DNA of 64,000 bases from NCBI RefSeq assembly GCF_013003965.1, contig NZ_CP053069.1, positions 3,565,419 to 3,629,418 on the forward strand, read 5' to 3'. This stretch comes from Usitatibacter rugosus. Lineage in GTDB: Bacteria > Pseudomonadota > Gammaproteobacteria > Burkholderiales > Usitatibacteraceae. Of this stretch, positions 42,775 through 52,000 are shown one piece after another. The notes under the pieces were generated by a model. It was not told the origin of the DNA. It made no database searches and saw only the letters and a list, made by a program, of their open reading frames with translations. The number at the start of each line of letters is the position of its first letter. Position 1 is the stretch's first letter. The position numbers were made by a program, and so were the translations under genes.

Positions 42775-43536
42775 ATGTCGCTCTACCAGGACCGCAGCGA
42801 AGTGACGGCTTCGGTGATCATGGGCTTCTGCCTCATCATCGGGCTCGCCGCCGGGGGTTGGTTCATCGGCAAGGGCATGGCCCGCTTCAAGTCCGATACG
42901 CGGACCGTCACCGTGAAGGGCCTCGTCGAGCGCGAGGTGAAGAGCGACCAGGCCGTGTGGACGCTCGGGCTGCGACGCGCCTCCGACGCCCTGCCGGACG
43001 CACACCAGCGCATCACCGCCGACCGCGATGCGGTCCTCGCCTTCCTCAAGAAGCAGGGCTTTCCCGACACCGAGGTCGAGCGCCAGCCGACCCGCACCGT
43101 GGACAAGCTCGCGCGCGACTACGGCGGCCAGCAGAACGAGCGCTTCCGCTACGTGGTCACCGCTGCGGTCACCGTGAAGTCGGCCAACGTGGACCTCGTG
43201 CGCTCGGCCACCGGCGCCACGGAGGAGCTCATCAAGGCCGGCGTGATCCTGGACGGCGGCAACGAAGGTGGCCCGGCCAACCCGCGCTTCGTCGTCTCCA
43301 AGTTCAACGCGCTCCGTCCGCAGCTGCTGGCCGACGCAACCCGAAATGCCCGCGAGATCGCCACGCAGTTCGCCGCCGATTCGGGCGCTTCCGTCGGCGC
43401 GATCCGCAGTGCGAACCAGGGCAACATCCAGATCTTCGGCACCGACGGCAACGACGAGTCGGCGCCGTTCTCGGCCACCTCCACGCCCGCGAAGAAGATC
43501 CGCGTCGTGAGCACCTTCGAGTTCGAGCTCAAATGA
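42775..43536 (+). CDS. SIMPL-domain (DUF541) protein
   Basis: A 253-residue protein with one N-terminal membrane anchor (VIMGFCLIIGLAAGGWFIG) and an extracytoplasmic SIMPL domain (TRTVTVKGLVEREVKSDQAVW; RYVVTAAVTVKSANVDLVRS; FSATSTPAKKIRVVSTFEFEL). The family is named for a mammalian signalling protein; bacterial members have been linked to envelope or oxidative stress, with no known mechanism. It overlaps the downstream M20 peptidase gene by 4 bases (ATGA), so the two are translationally coupled. Confidence 0.9.
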   Translation: MSLYQDRSEVTASVIMGFCLIIGLAAGGWFIGKGMARFKSDTRTVTVKGLVEREVKSDQAVWTLGLRRASDALPDAHQRITADRDAVLAFLKKQGFPDTEVERQPTRTVDKLARDYGGQQNERFRYVVTAAVTVKSANVDLVRSATGATEELIKAGVILDGGNEGGPANPRFVVSKFNALRPQLLADATRNAREIATQFAADSGASVGAIRSANQGNIQIFGTDGNDESAPFSATSTPAKKIRVVSTFEFELK

Positions 43537-44876
43537 TCGACACCGCCGTCCGCGACCGCAGCGATGCGCTCGTCCGCACGCTCCTCGATTCCATCCGCAT
43601 CGCATCGGTGAGCCTCACCGGCGAGGGCATCGCCGACCAGGTCGCTTTCCTCAAGGATCGGCTCGAGCGCTGGGGCTTCGAGGTCGAGGTGCACAAGACC
43701 ACGAGCCATCCGATCATCTATGCGGAGATCGGCCCGAAGGACGCGAAGCAGACGTGGCTCACGTACGGCCACTACGACGTCTATCCCGCGGACGAGAAGC
43801 AGGAAGGCTGGCGGACCAAACCGTTCGAACCCGTGATCGAGGGCGACCGCATCTGGGGACGCGGCGCCGGCGACAACAAGGGCCAGCATCTCGCTCTGTT
43901 GAATGCGATCGCGCTGTGGAAGGAGACGCGCGGCGAGCTGCCGGTGCGCATCAAGGTCATCCTCGAAGGCGACGAGGAGACGGGGAGTGTTCCCCTGCCG
44001 AAATTCGTGGAAGAGAATCGCGAGCGCTTGAAGGCGGACTTCTGCGTGTACTCCGACGGCCCGATGTTCCCCAACGACCAGCCCGTGCTGCTGATGGGCG
44101 TGCGCGGCAACCTCGGGCTGGAGTTCATCTCGAAAGGTGCCAAGCGCAACCTCCACTCCGGCAACTTCGGCGGCGTGGCGCCCAATCCCACGCTGAACCT
44201 CATTCACTTCCTCGCGGAGCTGGTGGATCGCGACGGAAAGCTTCGCGTCCCGGGCGCGGGATACGCGGACGTGAACGTTGCGGCGGCGGATCTCGCGGCG
44301 GTGCAGTCGCTGCCGGTCGACCAGGCCGGGTTCATGGAGAGCGTGGGCGTTGCACCCACGACGGGCAACGACAACGGCCTCTTCCACGAGCGCCTGATGC
44401 TTCGTCCCGCGTTCAACGTCTCGGGCTTCTCGGCGGGCTACACCGGTGCCGGGGCAAAGACGATCATCTACAAGGAAGCGATCGCGAAGGCCGACGTGCG
44501 CCTCGTCGGCGGGCAGGATCCTGACGTGATCTTCAACGCGATCAAGAAGTTCGCGGCGGATCGCGGCTACACGGGCATCGAGGTGAAGAGCCTCAAGGCC
44601 ACACCCGCTTCGCGCACGCCGCTCGATCATCCGTCGGTCGCACGCGTGAAGGCCGCGGTGGCGAAGGGCTTCGGGCGCGAGCCGTATGTCGTTCCCTCAT
44701 TGGGCGGCACCACGCCGGATTTCGTCTTCACCAAGCTGCTGGGGCTGCCTTCAATCGTCGTGCCGCTGGCACCCTACGACGAGAACAACCACGCCCCCAA
44801 CGAGTCGACGAAGGTCTCGCTCTACCTCTCGGGCGTTCGCACCGGCATGCACCTGCTGGAGTCGCTCTCGAAGTGA
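43533..44876 (+). CDS. M20-family metallopeptidase
   Basis: A 447-residue cytoplasmic dinuclear zinc hydrolase. Metal and catalytic motifs: LTYGHYDVYPAD (first His-x-Asp), WGRGAGDNKGQHLA (bridging Asp), LEGDEETGS (catalytic Glu-Glu), VYSDGP (Asp), and a late His in YDENNHAPNES. A dimerisation insert occupies the middle (RNLHSGNFGGVAPNPTLNL). Family members cleave dipeptides or N-acyl amino acids; the specific substrate is unknown. The start at 43533 is fixed by overlap with the SIMPL gene. Confidence 0.92.
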   Translation: MIDTAVRDRSDALVRTLLDSIRIASVSLTGEGIADQVAFLKDRLERWGFEVEVHKTTSHPIIYAEIGPKDAKQTWLTYGHYDVYPADEKQEGWRTKPFEPVIEGDRIWGRGAGDNKGQHLALLNAIALWKETRGELPVRIKVILEGDEETGSVPLPKFVEENRERLKADFCVYSDGPMFPNDQPVLLMGVRGNLGLEFISKGAKRNLHSGNFGGVAPNPTLNLIHFLAELVDRDGKLRVPGAGYADVNVAAADLAAVQSLPVDQAGFMESVGVAPTTGNDNGLFHERLMLRPAFNVSGFSAGYTGAGAKTIIYKEAIAKADVRLVGGQDPDVIFNAIKKFAADRGYTGIEVKSLKATPASRTPLDHPSVARVKAAVAKGFGREPYVVPSLGGTTPDFVFTKLLGLPSIVVPLAPYDENNHAPNESTKVSLYLSGVRTGMHLLESLSK

Positions 44877-44887
44877 GCGGGCCGCGC

Positions 44888-45394
44888 CTAGCGGAACGTC
44901 TGGAGGATCTTGAAGGCGTTCGGCTGGGTGATGGCGAAGTCCATCTTCCCGTCGTGCACCGACTTCACCAGGTCCTTGCAGGCGGCCACGCGCTGCGGCT
45001 CGGTGGAAGACGCGAAGGTCTTCGTCATCGTCTGCCGGACGTTGGCCGCGGTCTGCGTTTCGGACTCCGCGAGAAGGTGCTTCTTCTGCGTCTCGTAGGC
45101 CAGGAAGCCGCTGCTGGCGGCGATCTTCGAGCCGAGGCGGTTGGCGATATCCCGCGCCTTCGCTTCGACCGGCTGGTTGCGCACTTCCCATTCCATCTTG
45201 GCGTCCAGCGCCGGATCCACCATATCCGCGTAGCGTGCGGTGCATTCATCCACGGCGGTGGAGACGAGCGCGCGGGCGGCGACCGATGCGGCGAGAAGCG
45301 CGATCACGGTATCGCGGTCCTGGGCCAGGTCGTCGGCGGCCGTTGCGGGAAGGGACAGGGACAACGCCAGGGCGAGAAGTGCAGGGATACGCAT
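44888..45394 (-). CDS. small secreted protein of unknown function
   Basis: A 168-residue protein with a signal peptide (MRIPALLALALSLSLPATAA) and a mostly helical, Ala-rich, charged mature part with two cysteines (DECTARY, AACKDLV). No family recognised. It converges with the M20 peptidase gene and diverges from the Rieske oxygenase gene; the starts are only 25 bases apart. Confidence 0.7.
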   Translation of the reverse strand: MRIPALLALALSLSLPATAADDLAQDRDTVIALLAASVAARALVSTAVDECTARYADMVDPALDAKMEWEVRNQPVEAKARDIANRLGSKIAASSGFLAYETQKKHLLAESETQTAANVRQTMTKTFASSTEPQRVAACKDLVKSVHDGKMDFAITQPNAFKILQTFR

Positions 45395-45419
45395 GAGGCG
45401 GATTGTATCGAGGTGCGGC

Positions 45420-46520
45420 GTGCCTGAGTCGCGCGATTGTTACGCGGTCGATCCGGACATCACGGTCGCCTCCACGCTCGAGTCGCGGTTCTATTCGGAC
45501 GCGACGGCCTACGAGGCGCTCGGCGAACGCGTTTTCGCCCGCACGTGGCAGTGGCTGGGGGATTCCGGCGATGTCCGCACGCCCGGGACGCTCTCGCCGA
45601 GGTCGCTTCGCGCGGGGCCGCTCGACGAGCCGCTGCTGCTCACACGGGACGCGGGCGGGACGCTGCGCTGCCTCTCCAACGTCTGCACCCATCGCGGCAA
45701 TATTCTCGTTGACGCGCCGTGCGCGGCGAAGGAAATCCGCTGCGGCTACCACTCGCGGCGCTTCGACCTCGCGGGCCGCATGACCTTCATGCCGGAATTC
45801 CAGGACGCGAAGAACTTTCCCTCGCCCTCGGACAACCTGCCGCACGTGCCTTTCGGGGAATGGGCGGGACACGCGTTCGCGTCGGTAGCGCCGGTCGCTC
45901 CGTTGGAGGCCTTTCTCGGGGATGTGACGCGGCGGCTCTCCGGCATGCCGGTCGCGGACTTTCGCTTCGACGCTTCGCGCAATCGCGACTTCGATATCGG
46001 CGCCAACTGGGCGCTCTACGTCGAGAACTACCTCGAAGGCTTCCACATCCCGTTCGTGCACAAGGGGCTGAACGAGGTCGTGGACTACGGCAGCTATTCG
46101 AGCGAGCTCTTCCGCTACGCCAACCTGCAGCTCGCCCTCGCGAAAGACGGCGAGGATGCGTTCGACCTCCCGGCGTCCTCACCCGACCACGGACAGCGCA
46201 TCGCGGCGTACTACTTCTGGGTCTTCCCCAACCTCATGCTGAATTTCTATCCGTGGGGGCTCTCGGTGAACCTCGTGCGGCCGCTCGCCCTCGACGCGAC
46301 GCGCGTGTCCTTCCGCAGCTACGTGTGGGATGCCTCGAAGCTCGGCTCCGGCGCCGGCGCCTCGCTCGACCGCGTAGAAGAGGAAGACGAGGCGATCGTG
46401 CTCGCGGTCAGCAGAGGGGTTCGGTCTCGCTACTACCAGCGGGGACGCTATTCACCGACGCGCGAGCGTGGCGTGCACCACTTCCACCGCCTGCTCTGCG
46501 AGTTTCTCGCAGGTGAATAA
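45420..46520 (+). CDS. Rieske non-heme iron oxygenase, alpha subunit type
   Basis: A 366-residue ring-hydroxylating-oxygenase-like protein. The Rieske 2Fe-2S site is Cys89-T-His91 and Cys108-G-Y-His111. The mononuclear iron ligands are likely His209 and His214 in ENYLEGFHIPFVH plus a later acidic residue. The C-terminal domain has the expected FPNLMLNFYPWG strand. Enzymes of this form act on aromatic acids, choline-type amines or similar; no reductase or beta subunit is adjacent, so the substrate is open. The GTG at 45420 is chosen because GAGG sits 6 bases upstream; an ATG at 45393 overlaps the divergent gene. The stop lies inside a palindrome. Confidence 0.85.
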   Translation: MPESRDCYAVDPDITVASTLESRFYSDATAYEALGERVFARTWQWLGDSGDVRTPGTLSPRSLRAGPLDEPLLLTRDAGGTLRCLSNVCTHRGNILVDAPCAAKEIRCGYHSRRFDLAGRMTFMPEFQDAKNFPSPSDNLPHVPFGEWAGHAFASVAPVAPLEAFLGDVTRRLSGMPVADFRFDASRNRDFDIGANWALYVENYLEGFHIPFVHKGLNEVVDYGSYSSELFRYANLQLALAKDGEDAFDLPASSPDHGQRIAAYYFWVFPNLMLNFYPWGLSVNLVRPLALDATRVSFRSYVWDASKLGSGAGASLDRVEEEDEAIVLAVSRGVRSRYYQRGRYSPTRERGVHHFHRLLCEFLAGE

Positions 46521-46609
46521 AGGGGTCAGACCACTTTATTCGGATCGGTCAGTCCGGACTCAGGTCCGGAAACGATCTGAATAAAGTGGTCTGACCCCTT
46601 TATTCACCT
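46511..46609. terminator. palindrome at a convergent junction (AATAAAGGGGTC family)
   Basis: The left arm GTGAATAAAGGGGTCAGACC is mirrored by GGTCTGACCCCTTTATTCAC on the right, with an inner hairpin (AGTCCGGACTCAGGTCCGG). The arms are about 30 bases with few mismatches. It lies between two converging genes (46520 and 46615), each of whose stops touches or abuts it, and offers T-runs on both strands. It is probably a mobile repeat now serving as a two-way terminator. Confidence 0.7.
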
Positions 46610-46614
46610 ATTTC

Positions 46615-47427
46615 CTAATCCCAGTACTTACCGACGTCGCCGGGACCGCGGTCTAGGTAGGTGAAGGTGCCCTTCTCGAGGATCTCGCGGCTCGCCTCCA
46701 TCGCTCCGGCCAGCGCCGCGCGGAAGAGCGAGGTGGCGAAGCTGATGCGCTTCACGCCGGCGGCCTCGAGCTCGGCCACGCTGAACGACTTGCCCTTGAT
46801 GCCGACCATGAAGCTGAACGGCTTCGTGAGCGACGCGCAGACCTTCTTCACGGACTCCAGATCGGGGAGCCCCGGCGCCATCAGGACATCCGCACCCGCG
46901 CGCTCATACGACTGCAGGCGGCGGATGGTGTCGTCGAGGTCGGCAGGACCCCAGAGGTGGCTCTCGCAGCGCGCGGTGAGCGTGAAGGCGAACGGCAGCG
47001 CTCGGGCGGCCTGCACCGCCGCGGCGATGCGTTCCGTGGCGAGCGTGGCGTCGAAAATCGGATGGTCCTTGTCGCCCGACGAATCCTCGATCGAGCCGCC
47101 GACGAGGCCCGTGGTGCCGGCAAGGCGGATGGTCTCCGCCGCGTCCTCGGGCCGATCGCCCCAGCCCTTCTCCAGATCGGCTGATACGGGAAGGTCCGTG
47201 GCCGACGCGATAGCCCGGCTGTGGGCCATTGCCTCGTCGCGGGTGATCTTCCCGTCGCGCCGGCCGAGCACACCGGCGCAGGCGCCGCTCGACGTCGCGA
47301 TCGCCTGGAAGCCCAGCCCCGCGAGGATGCGCGTGCTGCCCGCGTCCCACGCGTTCGCGATCAGCAGCGCGCGCGGCCCTTGTTGCAGCTTGCGAAAGTG
47401 TTCGGCCTTCGTCTGGATATCCATCAT
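46615..47427 (-). CDS. isocitrate lyase / PEP mutase family protein
   Basis: A 270-residue TIM-barrel enzyme of the PEP mutase superfamily. It has LLIANAWDAGSTRILAGLGF near the N-terminus, the metal/substrate region SADLEKGWGDRPEDAAETI, GLVGGSIEDSSGD, LTARCESHLWG and GADVLMAPGLPDLESV. It lacks the KKCGH loop of isocitrate lyase, so a C-C lyase, mutase or hydrolase reaction on a small 2-oxo or carboxy acid is more likely. The exact reaction is unknown. Followed at its 3' end by the 46511 palindrome. Confidence 0.88.
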   Translation of the reverse strand: MMDIQTKAEHFRKLQQGPRALLIANAWDAGSTRILAGLGFQAIATSSGACAGVLGRRDGKITRDEAMAHSRAIASATDLPVSADLEKGWGDRPEDAAETIRLAGTTGLVGGSIEDSSGDKDHPIFDATLATERIAAAVQAARALPFAFTLTARCESHLWGPADLDDTIRRLQSYERAGADVLMAPGLPDLESVKKVCASLTKPFSFMVGIKGKSFSVAELEAAGVKRISFATSLFRAALAGAMEASREILEKGTFTYLDRGPGDVGKYWD

Positions 47428-47442
47428 CTCGTCCTGGAAAGA

Positions 47443-47478
47443 AATCGGGGCCGGACCCCGAAGGATCCGACCCCGATT
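47443..47478. repeat. GGGGTC-type imperfect palindrome
   Basis: AATCGGGGCCGGA and TCCGACCCCGATT are inverted around CCCCGAAGGA. It lies in the gap between the PEP mutase-like gene and the DUF3455 gene, on the promoter side of the former. Confidence 0.6.
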
Positions 47479-47488
47479 ATTGCCGCAA

Positions 47489-47508
47489 CGGTCCGCCGAG
47501 GCGGACCG
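47489..47508. terminator. perfect 9-base hairpin after the DUF3455 gene
   Basis: CGGTCCGCC-GA-GGCGGACCG starts 8 bases beyond the DUF3455 stop on the minus strand. The T-run expected of an intrinsic terminator is missing. Confidence 0.5.
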
Positions 47509-47516
47509 AATTCGAC

Positions 47517-48005
47517 CTACTTCTTGAAGAAGACGTAGTCGGCGGAATACATCACTTCCTTCTTCGTGCCGACGGACTTCGCATCGCAGACATCAGCCGG
47601 GGCGACGCCGCCCTTGGTGTTGATGCGCTGGATGTTCACGACGCCGTCGAACTGCTTCGTGCCGCCCGAAGCGTCCACCAGCTGCAGCGGGATCGAGCCG
47701 GCCGCGGCGGGCGAAACGGCAACTTGCTTGCCGGTGACCGTCGAACCGTCCGCGAGCTCCCACTTCGGACCGGCGACGTACTTGCCGACTTCCTTGCCGG
47801 CCTTGTCGGTCAGCTTGGCGTTCGGCACCGGACCGGCCCAGGCGAACTTGCCGTCGGTGTTCTTGCACTCATAGCCCAGCGGGCCGGAGCCCACGAGGGT
47901 CATGGCGGGCTTGACGCCCTTCGGGGTAACGGCTTCCGGGGTCTGCGCCACGGCCGACAGCGCGACGCTGGTGGCGACGGCGAGGAAAACGATATTGCGC
48001 TTCAT
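47517..48005 (-). CDS. DUF3455 domain-containing exported protein
   Basis: A 162-residue secreted protein with a signal peptide (MKRNIVFLAVATSVALSAVAQ). The DUF3455 pattern is: GPLGYECKNTDGKFAWAGPV, KEVGKYVAGPKWELADGSTV, IPLQLVDASGG, VVNIQRINTKGGVAPADVC, and the closing YSADYVFFK. Two cysteines may form a disulfide. The family is uncharacterised and common in soil and plant-associated organisms. It stands alone between a hairpin and the denD gene. Bases 48006-48127 show nothing further. Confidence 0.88.
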   Translation of the reverse strand: MKRNIVFLAVATSVALSAVAQTPEAVTPKGVKPAMTLVGSGPLGYECKNTDGKFAWAGPVPNAKLTDKAGKEVGKYVAGPKWELADGSTVTGKQVAVSPAAAGSIPLQLVDASGGTKQFDGVVNIQRINTKGGVAPADVCDAKSVGTKKEVMYSADYVFFKK

Positions 48006-48127
48006 GGTGTTGTCTGCTCCCTAAGGGGTGAATGGACGAATGCCAAGTGCGCTCGCGGAAGGCGCCCGACCGTCAATGCGGTCTAGTCTTGCATCAGCCT
48101 GAACACGCGCGTGTCGCGCATCCTACA

Positions 48128-49060
48128 TCACCCGGCGTTCCCGTGCTGGCGAACCGCGTCTTCGAAGCTTTCGTCGGCCTTGAAGCCCATCTCGAGCGCC
48201 TTGTCCGTGCGGAAGCGGACGGGCCACGTCTTCACGATGCCCTGGATGCGCGCGTCGGGCACGAAACGCACGAGCTTCGCTTTTTCGGCCCCCGCAACAG
48301 TCGCCATCGCGTCGATCATCTCGCGCACCGTGAGCGTGATGCCGGGCAGGTTCACGACGCGGCTCGTGGGCCACGCGCTCGCGGGAAGATCGTAGGCATG
48401 CACGAAGGCATCGACGACGCGGCGCGGCGAAAGGATCCATACGCCCGTCGTATCGGGGACCGGGCAATCGACGGCCACACCGGCGAGCGGCTCGCGGATG
48501 ATCGAGCTCGCGAACGACGAGGCCGCGAGGTTCGGCTTGCCGGGGCGCACGACGATCGTCGGCAGCCGCAGCGAGCGCCCGTCGATCATGCCCTTGCGCG
48601 TCCAATCCGCGACGAGGTACTCGCCGATCACCTTCTGCGTGCCGTACGAGGTTTGCGGCGTGGGCGTGGTCGTGTCGTCGAGCACGTCGGGCAGCTTGCC
48701 CCCGAAGGCCGCGACCGAGCTCGCATAGACCACCTTCGGCGGCTTCGCGAGCTTGCGGCAGGCCTCGAGCAGCGCGCGCGTGCCGTCGAGGTTCACGTGG
48801 TAGCCCAGGTCGAAGTCGGCTTCCGCGCCGCCGCTCACCACGGCAGCGAGATGGAAGACCGCGTCCGTATCCGCGGGCAAGGCGCGCGCGAACACATCGG
48901 GAGACGCGAGGTCGCCGGTGATCGCGGTGAAGCGCCCATCGGGCGGGTTGGGGAACGCGACGTCGAGCAGCGTGATCTTCGCCGCGGGATCGCGCGCGAG
49001 CAGGGCCTGCGCGAGGCGCGAGCCGAGAAACCCGCCGCCGCCGGTGATGAGGATTCGCAT
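48128..49060 (-). CDS. denD: D-erythronate dehydrogenase-like SDR protein
   Basis: A 310-residue extended short-chain dehydrogenase. The NAD motif is MRILITGGGGFLGSRLAQAL. The catalytic Ser and Tyr-x3-Lys are in YASSVAAFGG and SYGTQKVIGEYL. The DenD-type segments are FHLAAVVSGGAEADFDLGY, LRLPTIVVRPGKPN, ASSFASSIIREPLAG and ILSPRRVVDAFVHA. DenD oxidises D-erythronate to 2-oxotetronate in tetronate catabolism; the partner kinase and aldolase genes are not here, so the function is by similarity. The second of two consecutive ATG codons (49060) has the better spacing to AGGAG. It overlaps the CPBP gene by one base. Confidence 0.82.
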   Translation of the reverse strand: MRILITGGGGFLGSRLAQALLARDPAAKITLLDVAFPNPPDGRFTAITGDLASPDVFARALPADTDAVFHLAAVVSGGAEADFDLGYHVNLDGTRALLEACRKLAKPPKVVYASSVAAFGGKLPDVLDDTTTPTPQTSYGTQKVIGEYLVADWTRKGMIDGRSLRLPTIVVRPGKPNLAASSFASSIIREPLAGVAVDCPVPDTTGVWILSPRRVVDAFVHAYDLPASAWPTSRVVNLPGITLTVREMIDAMATVAGAEKAKLVRFVPDARIQGIVKTWPVRFRTDKALEMGFKADESFEDAVRQHGNAG

Positions 49061-52000
49061 CATTTCTCCTTGTGTACGAGCCACTGCCACGCGAGGTAGC
49101 CGGCCGCGACCGAGAGCATACCGACAATCGCCGCGGGCACCGCCTGCGCGTACGTGGGCCGCGCGATCGTGCCGATCGCGGCGAGGACCGAGCCGCACGC
49201 GATCAGCGGCGCCACGATCTCGATCCGGCCCAGCACGTAGCGCCGGAAGATCCACCACGCCGCGAGTCCCGCGACGACCCCGCCGGCGAGCGTGAGGACG
49301 CTCCACTCCGGCGAGCGCGAGCCCGCGATGACGCCCACGCAGACGAAGAGCGCTGCCACGAGCGCCGAGCGCCAGCCGCGCCGCGCGTCCAGCACGCCGA
49401 GGGCGGCGACGGCGATGGCGCAGAACATCATGAAGTCCACCGAGTCCAGTAGCGACGCGACGACCGGAGCGAACGATTCGGCATCGCGCACCGGCGGCAG
49501 GCGCGGCTCGCGGGGCACGGGCCAGATCCAGCGCGCGAGCGTTGGGCCTCCCATCGCGAGGAACACGAGCGCCGCGGCGTCTCGCCACGCTGCTGCCCCG
49601 GAACGCGCGGCGTGCGAAGCGATCCGCACCGCAACACCCACCATCACGGCCATGAGGAGTGCCACGGTCGCCGCGAATGCGAGTGCCACCATCCCCTCGC
49701 GCACGTATTGCTGGGTGATCGGTTGCGCGGTATCGAACGCCTCGGTCATCGTGGCCTCGAGCCCGAGCGCGCGTTGCGCGAGGATGAAGCCGAACCCGAC
49801 GACCGCACCCACGATGGCGCCGCGCTTCGAGAACTCGCGCCGCGCGAAGCGGCGGATCACCAGCACGAGGATCGTCGAGAGCGCCACCAGCAAGGCCAGC
49901 CCCGCGATGCCGGTGACGATCGCGCCCGAATCGCGCTTCGCCTTGCGCTCGCGTGTCCAGTCTTCCGGCACGAACACGTAGCGGCCGCGCGCCACGACCT
50001 GGTCGCCCGCGATGTCGACCTGCACGTACGCCTCGCCGCCGGGCGGCACTGGGCGCGAGGGATCGGCGTAGATGAACTCCCAGTCGAGGCGGCCGGGCTT
50101 GTTGCTGGCACGCCCCGAGACGAAGCGCAGCGCGGACGGATCGACTCCGAGCCACCGGCCCACGGCCTCGTGCGCCTTGTTGCGGGCCGCTTCCTCCGTC
50201 AGCCGCGCGCCGGCGCGCGCTTCGGGCAGGCGATGATGAATCGCGCGCACCGTGCCATCGCCCGCCACGAACACGAACCACGACTCGGCGCGATCGGCCA
50301 CGTCCACCTCGCCCTCGAAGCGCGCGAAGCGCACGGCCCACAGCGGAGGGGCGAGATGGTTGCCGAGCAGCGCGCGGTACATCGCCTCGCCGCCCTTCTG
50401 CCAGACGAACGCGTGCGGCTCCTGGTCGCGCGGCCCTTCGACCTTCGAGAGGCGGCGCCAATCGGGACCGAGCTTCGCGCCCTCCGCGACGACCGCATCC
50501 TCCGCGATGCGCAGGGCCTGCTCGCGCGTGATCGACAGTCCCGGAGCGTCGTACGGCGTCGTGATGCGGTCGATCCATCCGGCGGCGCCCGCGAGGCCCA
50601 GCACCATCAGGAGCGCGACCGCCCAGCGCGGTGTCGCGGCGGCCGTCGCTTCTCTTCTGGGCACCGTCGCGACTGCATGCCACGCCGGCGCGAGGCGCGT
50701 CACGTGGGCGTTGATGTCGATTGCAGCGAGGGGCGCGAGCCCACGAGCGCGCGCGACGCGCACAGCAACCACGATCAAAGGCACCAGCGCGCAGAGCACC
50801 ACCATCGCGCGGTCGAAGCCGATGCCCGGCGCGCTCGTGGCCCAGAGCGGCGTCGACATCAGCACGAGGTCGAAGATGAAGTGCATGAGGATGCCGGGCA
50901 GGATCCCGTAGCGCAGGTACACCAGGCCCCACACGATCGACGGCAGGAAGAGCTCCACGGGGCGCGCCCACGACGGCTCCTGCGGATAGGTCGCGTGCGC
51001 GCAGCCGAACACCACCGCTTGCAGGACGAGGCCCACGCCGATGAAGAGCTTCCCGCGCCCGAAGTGCCGGCCCAGCAGCGCGGCACCCGCGAGCGGCACC
51101 GCGCGGAAGAGAAATTCCTCCCACACGCCGGCGCGCAACGCATTGGCCACCGGATCGATCCAGGGTTGCGCATGGCTCAGGATGTTCGGATCGATCATCA
51201 GGCTGCCCGGCGACCACCAGCCGAAGTAGCGCTGCGCGACGAAGTAGAACACCGCGACGAACGCGAGCTCGAAACCGACCCACGCGTAGCCGCCGAGCGT
51301 GCGGCCGACGATCGCGCCTGTGGCGCCAGTGCGCGGCGCCCACGCGCCCCAGAGATACGGATGGCTCGGGAACGCGAGGCGTCCCAGCCCCTCGCCCGCC
51401 GTGAACGTGGCGAGCAGCACGGCCCACCACATCACGGCCGCCGCCACCGCGGCGCCGATGGCCTTGGCGTAGTGCGCCTCGGACGACGTGGCGGTGTTGT
51501 AGCCGAGCCAGCTCGACGGAATGGAATCGAGCACGGAGAATCCGACCAGCAGCGCGATGCCGAGTGCGAGCCACGCCGCGGGGCGCCAGGTCCACGCACC
51601 GCGACGCAGCAGCCAGATCGATCCGAGAAGGCAGCCACCCAGCATGTAGGCGAGCGTGACCACGATGTTGGCCGCGGCGGAGATCGTGCTGTTGGCCGAG
51701 CGGCGCTCCTGGTAGCGGCGCTCGAAGGCCTCGGGAACCTGGAAGCCGCGCGCGAGCGCCGTGAGCTTGTCGCCGCTCACGACGAGCGTCAGCAGGAGCT
51801 TGCCCTCGCCAATTGGGGTGTCGACTCGCTCGTAGCGGAACTCGTGGTCCATGCGCCCGCCGGTGCGCTTCGCGGTCGAGGTGGACACGGGCTTGTACTG
51901 CGCGAAGTCGACCTTCCAGTCCGTCGTGGCCCGCTCGAGCGCGATGGCTCGCGCGGCGTCGGCTTCGAGGACGGCGCCTGCCTCCGCCTCGGGCACGCGC

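Noticed and set aside
46615-47427. PEP mutase-like gene as a phosphonate biosynthesis enzyme
   Set aside because: No phosphonopyruvate decarboxylase or other phosphonate genes are nearby, and the catalytic loop differs from true PEP mutase.
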